From Chamaelirium japonicum (taxonomy: Eukaryota; Streptophyta; Magnoliopsida; Liliales; Melanthiaceae), in the NCBI GenBank assembly GCA_947650365.1, contig OX393555.1, positions 78,187,995-78,251,994 of the forward strand: a stretch of DNA of 64,000 nucleotides, read 5' to 3'. Each line of letters opens with the position of its first letter. The first letter of the stretch is position 1. The notes under the pieces are model-generated. The model did no database searches. It worked only from the letters and a program-made list of their open reading frames with translations, and was not told the DNA's origin. The translations under genes and the position numbers were made by a program. Below, piece after piece: positions 24,270-35,986 of this stretch.

Positions 24270-27200
24270 ATGGCGAGAATGAAGCATCAGGGTCAACCAG
24301 AAGGAAGTAACACTCAACAAGCTCATCCTGAGACTCATTCAATGAGTCAAAGGCTTAATTTCGGACAGCCCCTTGCTGTCTCGGAAATAGGGGTTCGCTC
24401 AGGAAGTGGGATATCAGTCGATCGACCGATCGCCCAACATGCACGACAGTCAATTAGGCAAACTGCCCCCACTCCTGCTGAAGACCCGCCATCTACTTAT
24501 CAAATTTCTACAATCGACTTTCAACTACTTCAGTTGGTAAAACAGAATGCCGCACTCACTGCTGAAAGAAATGCTCTAAAAAAGGCAGCCTCTGAGGCAG
24601 GTATTGCTCTTCCCATCCCCTCAACCAACGAGAGGGTCGATCTGCCGCGACAATCAATCCACTCTGAGCAACGGAGGTCAATGGGCACTGATGCCCCTGA
24701 GAGGATTCATCGCGACCCAACTCCCTCTACTGCCCCATGGAAGTAGAGTGTTTGGGATCGCATCGACGATGAGTCGTCCCAATCCTCTTCCGGTCGCAAC
24801 TGTGGCAGGAGGGCGCCTTCAAAGCTCGACATATCAAGAAGACACCAGATAAAAGGGGATCCCTCAAAGAGTAGAATTTCTCCATCCATTCTGCTTCAAC
24901 ATGGACTCGGATCGGACCTTCGTCAATGACTCTAACCTTCAAATACTCAAAAGCCCGAACAAGACCTCACGATCTTGCCTCACGATCTACATCCTAGTCG
25001 AGGGCATGGTCGTAGGGACTGATATTCCTCTGCCGGACCACTCCATCGGAGTCTGTTCGAATCGACATTTCCAAGGGGATGGAGAACTCCCACTCTTCCC
25101 AAATTCAATTGCATCAAAGGAGATCCAACTCTCCATATACTCGCCTTCAAGCAAGCCTTGACGCCACACAAAGAAGAGAACAACGTGCTCTGCCGCACCT
25201 TCGCCGGGAGCCTCGACGAGCCATCCCTCGATTGGTACCACAATCTCCGAGCTGGGTCCATCACCTAGTTCAGCGTCTTAGCCCATCTCTTCATGCAGCA
25301 TTATCAATTAAACTTGAAGCTTGAGAAGAAGCTCGACTCCCTCTACCGGTTTAGGATGGGCGCCGATGAGAGTCTCCGTAGCTTCACAAGGAGATTCCGC
25401 AATGAGCACGCCGCCCTCTCCGGAAGGCATCTGGATGATGAAGCGATCATGTTGGCTTTCCAGAATGCACTCCGCTTCAACCTGCACATCTAAAACGATT
25501 TCATTCTCAATCCTCCTCCTTCCCTGGGTTCAATGTTTGATCGAATCCAAAGGGAAATTGAGGTTGAGGATGATCAAGTAGCTCGAAAGGGGCGAGAGAC
25601 AAAGCGAAGGCCTGCTGAAAAAGAAGCTCCTAAATACGCTGCCAAAGCTCACAACGCAGAGGCAACAGCTCTCCCTGCAAACAAGCTGTCAAGGAATGAT
25701 GGACGCCGATCTCCTCCGAAGAAGACCACTTTCACCAAGTGGAATCTACCGCTCGAGCAAATCCTCGACCGCATTCAACAAGAGGAATTCCTTCGAAGGC
25801 CCAATCCTCTGCAGCCTGACACCAAGGTCACTGCAAACAAAATGGTTTACTGTGACTTTCACCGAAGTCACGGTCATTCCACCGATCGTTGCTATCGACT
25901 GAGATATCACCTCGATGATCTTCTACGCGAAGGCCACCTACAAGAGTTCATCAAGAACGGACAAGATCAACGCCAAACCTCTGCAAAGGGGAAAGAGGCT
26001 TGCTGGGTTCATCAAATCTCTTCCAGCCGACCACCTCTCACCGTGAATGCCAACATCTTTGGCATTCACGGGACATTGCACAATCAAGCACTGACGGGGA
26101 AGGAAGTCGATCGGCAAATTCGTCGTATCTTTCATGTTCGCTGTGCAGCAAACAAGGAGGACACCTGGATCGAGAAACATATCAAGGGTTTAGCTTGGCC
26201 TTCCATCGTTTTCAATGACTCTGATCTTCAAGGAGTTCATACTCCCCATCGAGACCCTCTAGTCTTGAAACTCAACATCGACGGAAGCACTGTCAATCGC
26301 ATCCTCATCGATACCGGAAGTTCGAACGACATAATGTTCTCAGACTGCTTCAAACATCTGGGACATAAATATTCGAGCCTTGACGTCGTCCGGATGGTTA
26401 TCACGGGCTTCAACGGCGAACAAAGTATATCAGTGGGTGAATCAAGATTCACCCGCGACCTCAGCCAAGAGACTCGAGTCTCGGTGAGATTTGCTATCGT
26501 CGAAGGAACGTCCAGCTACAACGCCATTCTCGGGCGACCATTCCTCCACCAGATTAATGCCATCTCCTCTTCTTATCATCAACTCCTCAAGTTTGCAAAG
26601 GGAGAAGGCATTGTCTACATACGAGGCGATCAATAAGCCGGGCGATCTTGTGAAGCTGCTGCGGCGAAAACAGATCGCAAAATCAACATTGCTCCTCCAA
26701 AGCGACCACGAGATAAAGTTGGTCCCTCTTCGAGATAGCAATCAAAGGAGAATCCGCTGACAGAGCCCCCACTGATCGAGTGAGAGGCCTCACCTTCAAT
26801 CAAGGAAATCATTCCAATCAATATCGACAGTGGAGATCTCCCTCAACAAACATTCATCGGTACCGGTCTTAGCGACGTGGAAGCACGAGACATGGTATCC
26901 TTCCTTCAGTCCAACATCGACGTCTTCGCCTGGTGCTTTGAAGACATGCCTGGGATCAATCCAGATAACGCGTGCCATCGACTAGCAATCAAAAAAGAAA
27001 TGAAACCTGTCAAGCAAAAGCCACGCACAATTCGACCAGAACTACAAGTTGCAGTTCAAGAGGAGATCAGTAAGCTACTCGCAGCAGGCTTCATTCGTGA
27101 AGTAGAGTACCCTACTTGGATCTCCAATATAGTTGCTGTCCCTAAAAAGAATGGGAAGGTCAGAGTGTGCATCGACTTCACCAACCTCAACAAAGCTTGT

Positions 27201-30152
27201 CCCAAAGATCCATTCCCCATGCCAAGGATAGATAGGCTCGTCGATGCCACCGCTGGCCATGAACTCTTATCTTTCATTGATGGATATTCTGGGTACAATC
27301 AAATTCCGCTTCATCCGGATGATCAAGAGAAGACTTGCTTTGTGACTAGCTGAGGTCTCTACTACTACAACGTAATGCCCTTCGGCCTCAAAAACGCCAG
27401 TTCTACTTATCAATGGTTGGTCACCAAGATGTTCGTAGATCAAATTGGATGCAACGTCGAAGTCTACATCGACGATCTCCTCACCAAAAGCTCCATTCGA
27501 GGGGGTCATCTATCCAATCTGGCGGAAACCTTCCAAATCCTCCGAAAATACCGCATGAAGCTCCATCCAGCTAAGTATGCTTTCGGAGTCCAATCGGGCA
27601 AATTCCTGGGTCATCTTGTGACCAGAAGGGGCATCGAAGCTAATACCAATCAAATTCGAGCTGTTCTGGATATGCCATCACCCACCAATCGGAAGGAAGT
27701 GCAACGTCTCACTGGGAGATTAGCTGCCCTCAATCGATTCATCTCAAAGTCTTTCGACAAGTGCAAGCCGCTCTTCGACAAACTACGAAAGGCGGATACC
27801 TCTGGGTGGAGTCCAATTTGCGAGCAAGCCTTTCAAGACGTCAAAAGATATTTAGTGCGAGCCCCCATCCTGACGGCTCCACTTCCAAAAGAGAATCTAT
27901 GGATCTATCTCACCGTCACCGATCAAGCAATCAGCGAGGTCCTGGTCAGCAAAAGAGAAAGCGTCGAACATCCAGTCTACTACATCAGCCATAATCTTCT
28001 CTCGGCTGAGACTCGCTACTCAAAAACTGAGAAGGTCATACTGGCCTTACTCACCGCCTCGCGACGTCTCCAACCCTATTTTGTCTCCCACCAGATCAAA
28101 GTCATCTCAGAACACCCACTCAAAGATATCATCGACAAGGCGGGTGGAGCAGGTCGAATGACCAAATGGGTAATCGAGATGAGTGCTCTAGGAATCTAAT
28201 TCGAATCTCGCACCTCAATCAAAGGGCAAGCAATTACTGATTTTTTAGCTGACTTCCCAGTTAAAGATCCAATAACTTGGGATGAAGACGTTGACATGCG
28301 ACTTGAAGATGAAGACAAACCTTCATTCAATACTGCTGCCAAAATCAATCTAAGCCTTGAGGCTCCTGCCATAACTCCAACTCCATGGAAGTTTTATATT
28401 GATGGAGCTTCAAGTGCGATCGGTTCGGGAACTGGGATAGTCTTGGTATCCCCCGAACTTGATCACCTTCAGAAGGCCACTCTCATCGGATTCAATGCCA
28501 CCAACAACGAAGCCGAATACGAAGTGCTCATTTTCGGGCTCGAAATGGCTGAATCCCTAGAGGTGGATCGAATCATCATCTACAGCGACTCCCAGCTAAT
28601 CATAATGCAAATCAATAGGGAGTACACAGCACGAGAAGAAAGAATGCAGAATTACTTGGCCCTAGTGTGACATCTTCAACAACATTTTACTAGCACCAAA
28701 TTCATTCAAATCCCAAGGGCAGAAAATCGAGAAGCAGATGCTCTAGCCAATGCTGCTTCGGTTCTTGGAGATTCGCTTGGAGGAAGACAAATACAAATCG
28801 ATTACCAAGAAGCACCCAAGACCACCCTCGAACAACAGATCGTCACCATTACAGAGAGATCTGGGGGTGGAGAACAATTGGCCTCGAACCTTACCACCAC
28901 ATATGAGCTCAATGATTGGAGACAGCCAATCTTCGACTTATTCAAACATGACAAAGTGCCCAAAGATCCAAATCAAGCTTGAAGACTTCACAGAAAGCTT
29001 CCATGCTATAAATTTCAAAGAGAAGATCTATATTTCAAATCGCACAATGGGATGTTACTCAAGTGTATAGGCCCCTTACAAGCAAGGGAGATTTTAATCA
29101 ATATCCATTCTGGATCCTATGGGAACCATTCTGGTGGACGTTCTCTTGAAGCCAAGATGAAGTTACAAGGTTACTACTGGCCAACAATGGCAAGGAATGC
29201 TCACCAAGTGGTTCAAAGATGCGAGCCCTGCCAACGACATGCTCGGGCTATCCATCTCCCAGCAGATGAGCTCCATCAACTAACAAGTCCGTGGCCTTTT
29301 CATCAATGCGGGTTGGACTTCTTAGGTCCCTTCCCACCAACTCCAAGCAAAAAGAAGTATCTGCTGCTGGCTACAGATTACTTCACTAAGTGGGTTAAAG
29401 CAGTGCCACTCTTTCGAGAGACTGACGACGAAGTCATCAAGTTCATCAAACATAACATCTTCTCGAGGTTTGGCACACCTCAGGTACTTGTTGCTGACAA
29501 TGGAGCTCAATTCGACTCCGACAAGGTTCGTGAGTTCTGCCTCAACAACGGGATCAAACTTTTTTACTCAACTCCAAGGTATCCTCAATGCAATGGCCAG
29601 GCCGAAGCTTCCAATAGAGCAATTCTTGGTATACTCAAGAAAAAACTCAATGACAAGAAAGGATTGTGGGAACAAGTCCTACCTGAAGTTCTGTGGGGCT
29701 ATCGAACCACTCCGAGAAGATCAACTGGGTTCTCACCCTTTCGCCTGATATACGGGTCAGAAGCAGTGCTCCCAACAGAGAACATATCGAGTACTTTGAA
29801 GACCAGAGCAGTCGAAGAAGGCATTAATGAGGAGCTTCGCGTCAATGATCTAGATTTTTCTGAAGAACTATAAGACCAAGCAACCTTTCGTGTGGCCAAG
29901 TACCAACAGAATATCAAACGACCCTACGATCAGAAAGTCAACAAGAGACAGTTCCCAATTGGCAGTCTAGTCCTCAGGGTAGTCTTCTACAACACGAGAG
30001 AGCATAGTAGTGGAAAACTAGCTCCCAACTAGGAAGGACCCTATATCGTTGAATCAGTAGGAGGCAAAGGGTCTTATCGGCTAATTTCACCAGAAGGAGA
30101 TAGATTACCACGGGCTTGGAATGCAAGACATCTCAAATTGTTCTATCTATGA
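24270..30152 (+). pseudogene. gag-pol region of element A (broken)
   Basis: The polyprotein region of a Tat-lineage element. In order: the gag core (retrotransposon-gag type); a CHHC zinc knuckle YCDFHRSHGHSTDRC at 25851-25892; an aspartic protease with the DTG triad at 26310-26318; a reverse transcriptase from about 26900 with the YIDD active site at 27465-27476; RNase H to about 28200; a second, archaeal-type RNase H at about 28386-28670 with YIDGASS, NEAEYE and YSDSQL around its acidic residues; and an integrase at about 29050-29900 with an HHCC finger and the conserved Asp of VADNGAQF. The start was chosen because MAR-KHQGQPEGSN recurs at the gag start of B and E. The region is broken, of order eight or more times, so no product is expected. 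Confidence 0.93.
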
Positions 30153-30239
30153 TGTAAATTCCATGATGAATAAAGATCTCTTTCAAGTGTTCAAATGTCT
30201 AGCTTTTCAATTCAAGTCCTGAAGTAGTTTCAAATTATC

Positions 30240-30590
30240 TACATTCAAATTACCAGGTCGTTTAACAAGTTTGGGTGCTTGAGTTACGACTCTACCCCTT
30301 ACAGGCAGATGTTAAACGGTTTCGGGTTGTAATACAAAACAACCTTCAAGTCACTAGGTCAATTTAACAGGTTTGGGAGCTTGTGTTGCAGCACTACCCC
30401 TTACTTACAAATGTTAAATGACCTTCAATTTCAATATCGCCTAACAGGTTTGGGTGCTTGAGTTGCGACTCAACCCCTTGCATACAAGTGTTAAACGATT
30501 TTAAGTTGTGATACAACACAACCTTAAATTTTCAAGTTATTTAACTAGTCTGGGTGATCGAGTTGCGACTCGACCCCTTACATTCAAGTA
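30240..30590. repeat. Irregular 77-102-bp repeats after pol of A
   Basis: Four copies of a motif close to CAGGTTTGGGTGCTTGAGTT start at 30266, 30368, 30445 and 30545. Each is followed by GCGACTC-ACCCCTT-like sequence and a stretch with GTTAAA. This untranslated spacer separates pol from the antisense gene. Confidence 0.8.
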
Positions 30591-31337
30591 TTTATACACA
30601 TTCAAACATTCCAATACCATCCAGAATACAACATTCAAAGATATCCAACATAAAAGACATACAGTTTCTAACACCAAAAAGATATCTTTATTACCAAAAA
30701 TTTCTAAGTACAGGAAGTGAGCTTCTATATGAGAAGAGTTTACAGGTACAACAACAAAGAAAGAGATAGCGTACATCAAGGTTTGGCCAGACTTGGAGCA
30801 CGCGACCTCTCTCGTTCGGATCCACCCCGAGCCTTGCCCGATGTAGACGCCTTTGAAGATTGGATGCTGCTAGCATGAACCCTGAGTGCCTCCACTGCCT
30901 TCTCTGCCGTCTCCCTGAAGCTCTCGCACTCTGCGCGTGTGTGCTCCAGCTCCTTCGTTAAAGCTTCTTCTTTGGCAGCTTTAGCAGCAAGAGCAGCTTC
31001 CCTGGCATCAAGTTGGCTCTTTAATTTCCTCAGCTCTACAGATCGGTCGTGAGCTAGCCAGAGTCTCTATTCTGAAGAATCTCTTCTTCAAGTCTTCGAG
31101 CTCGTAACCCCGAGCTTCATAGTTATTCAGCCATCTCTTGCTCTCGAGCCTTTCCTTGCGAAGGTCCTCGATCTTGGCCTTCAGGGCCTCTTTCTTGGAA
31201 GTCAAAACTTCCCTCAGCTTCGCCTTCTCCTCGTTCGCAGCTGCTAATTCGGCCGTCAAGCGAGAGACCTCAGACGAGGCTCCCCGCTCTCCGGCCATCT
31301 TGAAGAGCTTGCTAGCGAACTTCAGGATCGCTGAGTT

Positions 31338-31412
31338 CTGCAAGTAAACGAGAAGTGTTAGAAATATTTCTGAAGATACAATTCAAGAATCAAGTCAAGC
31401 TGATGCACTTAC
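31338..31412 (-). other. Intron 2 of the antisense gene in A
   Basis: 75 bp from GTAAGTGC to TTGCAG, with a pyrimidine-rich 3' end, at phase 0. The B copy is at 47475-47549, also 75 bp. The exon between introns 1 and 2 is 134 bp here and 137 bp in B, a difference that keeps the frame. Confidence 0.82.
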
Positions 31413-31546
31413 CACTACTTCAAGCCTGTCGTAGGCTTCATCCAGAGTAACATCCGGAAGGTTGCAGAGCTTCCGGATTACACTCGTTGGGTGGTTGATA
31501 TCAACCTCACCCAAATCCTTGAGTAGAGCCTTGCCAGCAGGAGTAT

Positions 31547-31634
31547 CTGCGATCCAGGCAAACGTTTGAAGAGTTAGAATATTTTTGAACATCAAAGATA
31601 ATGTAACCGAGAAGAGAAGTTAGCAAGAGAGTAC
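31547..31634 (-). other. Intron 1 of the antisense gene in A
   Basis: 88 bp from GT after GCCACAG to CAG before ATACTCC, read on the minus strand. It lies at phase 1. The copy in B (47239-47337, 99 bp) occupies the same place and phase, while its sequence has drifted more than the flanking exons. Confidence 0.8.
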
Positions 31635-33712
31635 CTGTGGCTTCAACTCGAGGGGCTTTGCCCTTTCCCCGCTCGGAGCTCTTACCCCCGGGGGTCGACC
31701 TCTCCTTGAGGGAGGTTGTCTCTGGCGGAGGTTGGGGAGTCCCAGCATCCACGCGGCTTCCTCCCTCCATGTGAATCGAAGAAGGAACACCTCGAGGAGT
31801 GATCTCCCCTTCCTCTTGTTGCCCGCCAGGCTATTCAAGCCTGGCCATCAGGGCGGCCGTCTCCTCAGCCACCTGTGCAGCCGGTCGACGAGCAGAGGGA
31901 GTAGGTTATTCAACCTCTATCCCACCGCTCGCCGAAGCACCCTCGATTCGAAGGGGGCTTGGAGGTATCTGGGCGAGGGGTGTGGGGTTGCTTGCAACCC
32001 CATCACTCCCCAAGAATCTGATCCGAATTCGTATTGGACGTTTCAGCTCCTCAAAGTGATACGTGGGTTGCACCCTCGGGCCATCACCCACGACATCCAT
32101 CACGTCCTCCATGCGATGAGCCTTAGCCTCGTCGATGGGGATGGGCTGCAAATCCTCTTCGTCACCACCAGTGGGGGTGGGAGGAATTTCTTCCTCACCA
32201 CCCCCTTTTCCTTCATCACCAGCAGTGGGGGTGGGAGGAATTTCTTCCTCACCACCCCCTTTCACTTCATCACCCCCGGTAGGTGCAGGAGGAATCTTGT
32301 CACCCCCACCGTCACCTTCGTCTCCTCCGTCATCGTCGTCGTCGTCGTCGTCATCATCATCGTCGTCATCATCTCCGTCTTCATTTTCGTCATCTTCACC
32401 TTCCTTCTCCTTCTCTTCTTCTTCTTCTTCTTCTTCCTTCTTCTCCTCCTCAACAAGGACCCTCCTCTTCTTCACCTGACCCCTACGGGTCACCACCAAC
32501 TTCTCCTCAGTGGGACGACGCCTTGCTCCATAGGCCTTCTTCTCGGCCCGGATTCTTCTAACAATCTTGGCCGATTGAGGATCCTCCTCATAATCAGAGT
32601 ACAAGACTTCGTTGTCTTCGTATCGGACCTGTACTCGGTGGAGGAGATTGGCGTTGCCGTACCTGACCGGGCAGTTCGAAAACTGCTTCCATGATCGAGT
32701 GCCGCACATTAACTCCAGGAACAGATTATTGATGGCGCCGAAGGCCAGGCAAAGACACCTCCCACGCAGTACATCTTTATCTCTTTGTGCACATCGTTCG
32801 GGGGGGCCTCGGGCACTGAGAGAGGAGTCCATGCACCGGAAACCAAAATCGGCCAATCAGTATAGAGCTTGTCAGAAGGGACGGTTTCGACGATCGGGCG
32901 CAAAGCAGATACGCCAGTCAAGTTGAAGAATGAGCTATCCTTCCTTGAAGCCCACTTATATTGGTAGAAGAAATAGCCCAACTCTATCCGTGCTTCCTCG
33001 CCCTCAGGAATGCTGGAGTAGCAAGCCTTCAGATCCTCTTTGAAGTCGGATTCTACGCGGCAGAAAGCGTAGATGATCCTCCACGCGTTCCCGGTAAGTT
33101 GTCCGGGGCAAAGGCCTGAAGTGTTCAGAAGCCTCACTGCGAACGGTGGTAGTGGAAGGCGCAGTCCGCAATTCAACTGGCCTATGGTGACTACTGTCCC
33201 TATCACCTGCTCCTTACTTGCCATCGATGTGAAGATAGTTCGCTTGTCAATTCCAAAAGCAGACTGAACTCCCGGGAGCGACGGTCGGGTCTTCCCCTCT
33301 GTGAAGTAGGCCAAAAGCTTCTACCACTTTGCCCTTTTCACATCTGTAAGCTTCCCACCGATATTATACTCATAAGCAGGTTCCTCCGTCAGCGACATCA
33401 GAGGACCCAGTACAAAATTCACCTTGGGGATATGCTCTGGCCTTGATGGTGCAGAAGCAAACCCCACTCCCTGATGCCTCTTGCTGAGAATGCCAAGTTC
33501 AGCCTTGCCTTTGCCCCGACCTTTCTGAATGGGTGACATTTCAACCCTCTCCTTCCCCTTCCTCTTCGAAGGCACGATGTTGATCTTCTTCGAGCTACCG
33601 GAAGAAGCCATTTCAATCGATCGAGAGATTGCAAAGAACAGAAAGTTGGGAGCAAAGAGTCTGGAGTTTGAAAAATTCTGGAAGCGCGAGGCAAAAATGA
33701 AACCCGGTGAGG

Positions 33713-33760
33713 CTTATATACCAAGAGAAAATTAGCGCGCAGATCGAGAGGACACGTGTC
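33713..33760 (-). promoter_or_regulatory. Putative promoter of the antisense gene in A
   Basis: On the minus strand a perfect 10-bp palindrome GACACGTGTC (33751-33760), with the plant G-box core CACGTG, is followed about 30 bp downstream by TATATAAG (33713-33720). The start codon lies about 100 bp further. The same order and spacing occur in B. Function as a promoter is inference. Confidence 0.7.
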
Positions 33761-33959
33761 ATCATCGAATCAAATCCTGTGTTTTTGAAAGAATACGTGG
33801 CATCAATCCGTAGCAAGCGCAAAACCAGGCGAACCGTCGGGACCAGACGAAGCGTCGAACCGCCGGTCCAAGCGAACCGCCGGTCCAACTGGACCGCCGG
33901 TTCAGATGGACCACCACCGATCCAGATGGACCACCGATTCAAATAGAAGGATCTACTTC

Positions 33960-35160
33960 AAGTTGCCATTCAAAGACTTTAACAGAGGATCGTGCAGAAA
34001 ATAGGCTCTTCTGCCGAATCAACCTCGACCGGTTGAATTTAACCGATCAGTCAACCTTAACCGATCGGTCGATTTTCTACTGGATCGGACAAAATACTTA
34101 GTGTTTTGGCCGATCCCGTCAACCCTGACCGGTTGAATTTAATCGATCGGTCAAACTTGACCGATCGGTCAAATTCAACCGATTAGTCTATTTTCTACTG
34201 GATCGGGCAAAATACTTGGTGTTTTGGCCGATCCTGTCAACCTTGACCGGTTGAATTTAACTGCTCAGTCAACCTTGACTGATCGGTCAAGATCAACCTA
34301 TCGGTCGATTTTCTACTGAATCGGGCAAAATACTTGGTGTTTTGGCCGATCCCGTCAACCTCGACCGGTTGAATTTAACCGATCGGTCAACCTTGATCGA
34401 TCGGTCAAAATCAACCGATCGGTCGATTTTCTACTGGATCGGGCAAAATACTTGGTGTTTTGGTCGATCCCGTCAACCTCGATCGGTTGAATTTAACTGA
34501 TCGGTCAACCTTGACCGATCGGTCAAAATCAACCGATCAGTCGATTTTCTACTAGATCGGGCAAAAAACTTGGCTTTTGGCCCGATCCCTTCAACCTCGA
34601 CCGGTTGAATCTAATTGATCGGTCAAACTTGACTGATCGGTCAAATTCAATCGATCGGTCGATTTTCTACTGGATCGGGCAAAAAACTTGGCTTTTTGCC
34701 CGATCCCTTCAACCTCAACCGGTTCAATTTAACCGATCGGTCAAACTTGACCGATCGGTTAAATTCAACCGATCGGTTGATTTTCTACTAGATCGGGCAA
34801 AAGACTTGGTCTTTTGACCGATCCCTTCAACCTCGACCGGTTGAATTTAACCGATTGGTCAAATTCAACCGATCGGTCGATTTTCTACTGAATCGGGCAA
34901 AAGACTTGGTCTTTTGGCCGATTCCTTCAACCCCGACTGGTTGAATTTAACCGATCAGTCAAAATTTGACCGATCGGTTAAGTTCAACCGATCGGTCGAA
35001 TTTCTATTGGATCGGTCGAAAAACGGTGTTCTTTGACCGATCACTTCGAACCCGACCGGTTGAACTTAGCCGATCGGTCAACTTTGATCGATCGGTCAAG
35101 TTTGATCGATCGGACGAAATTAACCGATCGGTCAAAACTTTGACCGATCAGTCCTCTTGA
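33960..35160. repeat. ~119-bp GACCGATCGGTC-rich array in A
   Basis: Nine to ten units, traced by GATTTTCTACTGGATCGGGC-type motifs near 34070, 34190, 34308, 34427, 34543, 34661, 34780, 34879 and 34998. Each unit holds two or three copies of the 12-bp palindrome GACCGATCGGTC or a variant. The array fills the gap between the antisense gene's promoter and the polypurine tract. Confidence 0.92.
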
Positions 35161-35250
35161 TGCTGACACTCGACAAAACTCCTTTGTATTTGTGACAGGG
35201 GATCGTTAGCTTTGCACCAAGAATCCAAGCCAGCCAAGGTGGCCTCTTAG

Positions 35251-35269
35251 CTAACTTGGAGGGGGTAAC
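35251..35269 (+). other. Polypurine tract of element A
   Basis: CTTGGAGGGGGTAAC runs directly into the 3' LTR start TGTGGGTGC. The same sequence, reversed, borders the 3' LTR of B. Confidence 0.88.
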
Positions 35270-35981
35270 TGTGGGTGCAAATTTTGGCAGGATTCTACCA
35301 ACTACCGCGGGACCCACCGGCCCTGCTTGGTGGGCCCACAAGGACTACCGCAGGACCCACCGGCCCTACCTGGTGGGCCCACGAAGACTCCAGCGGGACC
35401 CACCGGCCCTGGTTGGTGGGCCCACAAGGACTACCGCAGGACCCACCGGCCCTGCCTGGTGGACCCACTTAGACTCCAGCGGGACCCACCGGCCCTTCCT
35501 GTGGAATCCTCCGGAGACAACAGCGGGACCCACCAGCCCTGCCTGGGGGATCCCCGGATACGACAGCAGAAACCGCCATTTACCCCGGAATCCCTCTTCG
35601 AGAATTCTATAAATAGTAGACCGTTCGAATGTAAATGGATCCAAAACTGAGTTTCAGAAACCAGAGCTCTGGAATTTTCAGCTTCCCATCTTTCAATCCT
35701 CCTCGATCTTCTTCTTGTCTTTAGAGAGGTCGAAGAAACTTCAGTGACACTCGACCTGTCGAGGTCACTTCAAGCAAGTGTTTGTGAATTCCAGTTGCTC
35801 CCTATAGCACGGAGACGTTGGCTTTGGCTGAACTCCGAGATCACCTCTCATGTCAAACTCTCTCTGTTTGTATATTGAAAATAGTAACTCCAATCTACAG
35901 ATCGAACAACGATCTTCGACTCGAACTTCAATTGACTGGTGCGACGAAGTCTTCGGGTCGGCACGAAGATTTTCCCCCACA
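35270..35981 (+). repeat. 3' LTR of element A
   Basis: 712 bp, aligned without length change to 23398-24109. It is followed by target duplication GGCAT, after which the interrupted D sequence resumes. TATA box at 35608-35615. Confidence 0.95.
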
Positions 35982-35986
35982 GGCAT

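Larger units (their letters stand above)
30776..33611 (-). pseudogene. Extra antisense gene of element A (Transposase_28-like), two introns
   Basis: A gene-like unit on the strand opposite to gag-pol. From the start MASSGSSKKINIV (33611) it encodes a Lys/Arg-rich head and a globular part with LPPFAVRLLNTSGLCPGQL and NAWRI. From memory this resembles the plant 'putative gypsy type transposon' family (PF04195). It continues with a Lys/Glu stretch, a long Asp/Glu tract, about 20-residue repeats around EEIPPTPT, a tail coiled coil (ELAAANEEKAKLREVL) and a Lys/Ser-rich end. Two GT-AG introns interrupt the 3' half. A TATA box and G-box lie upstream. Extra antisense genes are known in Tat elements. 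This copy is broken in several places. The alternative is a captured host gene with no present role in transposition. The homologue in B is at 45232-48161. Confidence 0.8.
23398..35981 (+). mobile_element. Element A: Ty3/gypsy Tat-lineage LTR retrotransposon
   Basis: A full-length 12.6-kb element inserted in D, with 712-bp LTRs at each end and target duplication GGCAT at 23393-23397 and 35982-35986. Order: 5' LTR, primer-binding site, leader hairpins, gag, protease, reverse transcriptase, RNase H, archaeal-type RNase H, integrase, spacer repeats, an antisense extra gene, a palindrome-rich array, polypurine tract, 3' LTR. The second RNase H and the CHHC knuckle place it in the Tat lineage. The LTRs differ at about 33 of 712 positions by eye. 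At 1.3e-8 per site per year that is near two million years; the rate is an assumption. The coding region is broken, with of order eight or more breaks. Confidence 0.96.

Noticed and set aside
32140-32480. Ser/Phe/Leu-rich plus-strand frames opposite the antisense gene
   Set aside because: They are the complement of the acidic codon tract and have no independent support.
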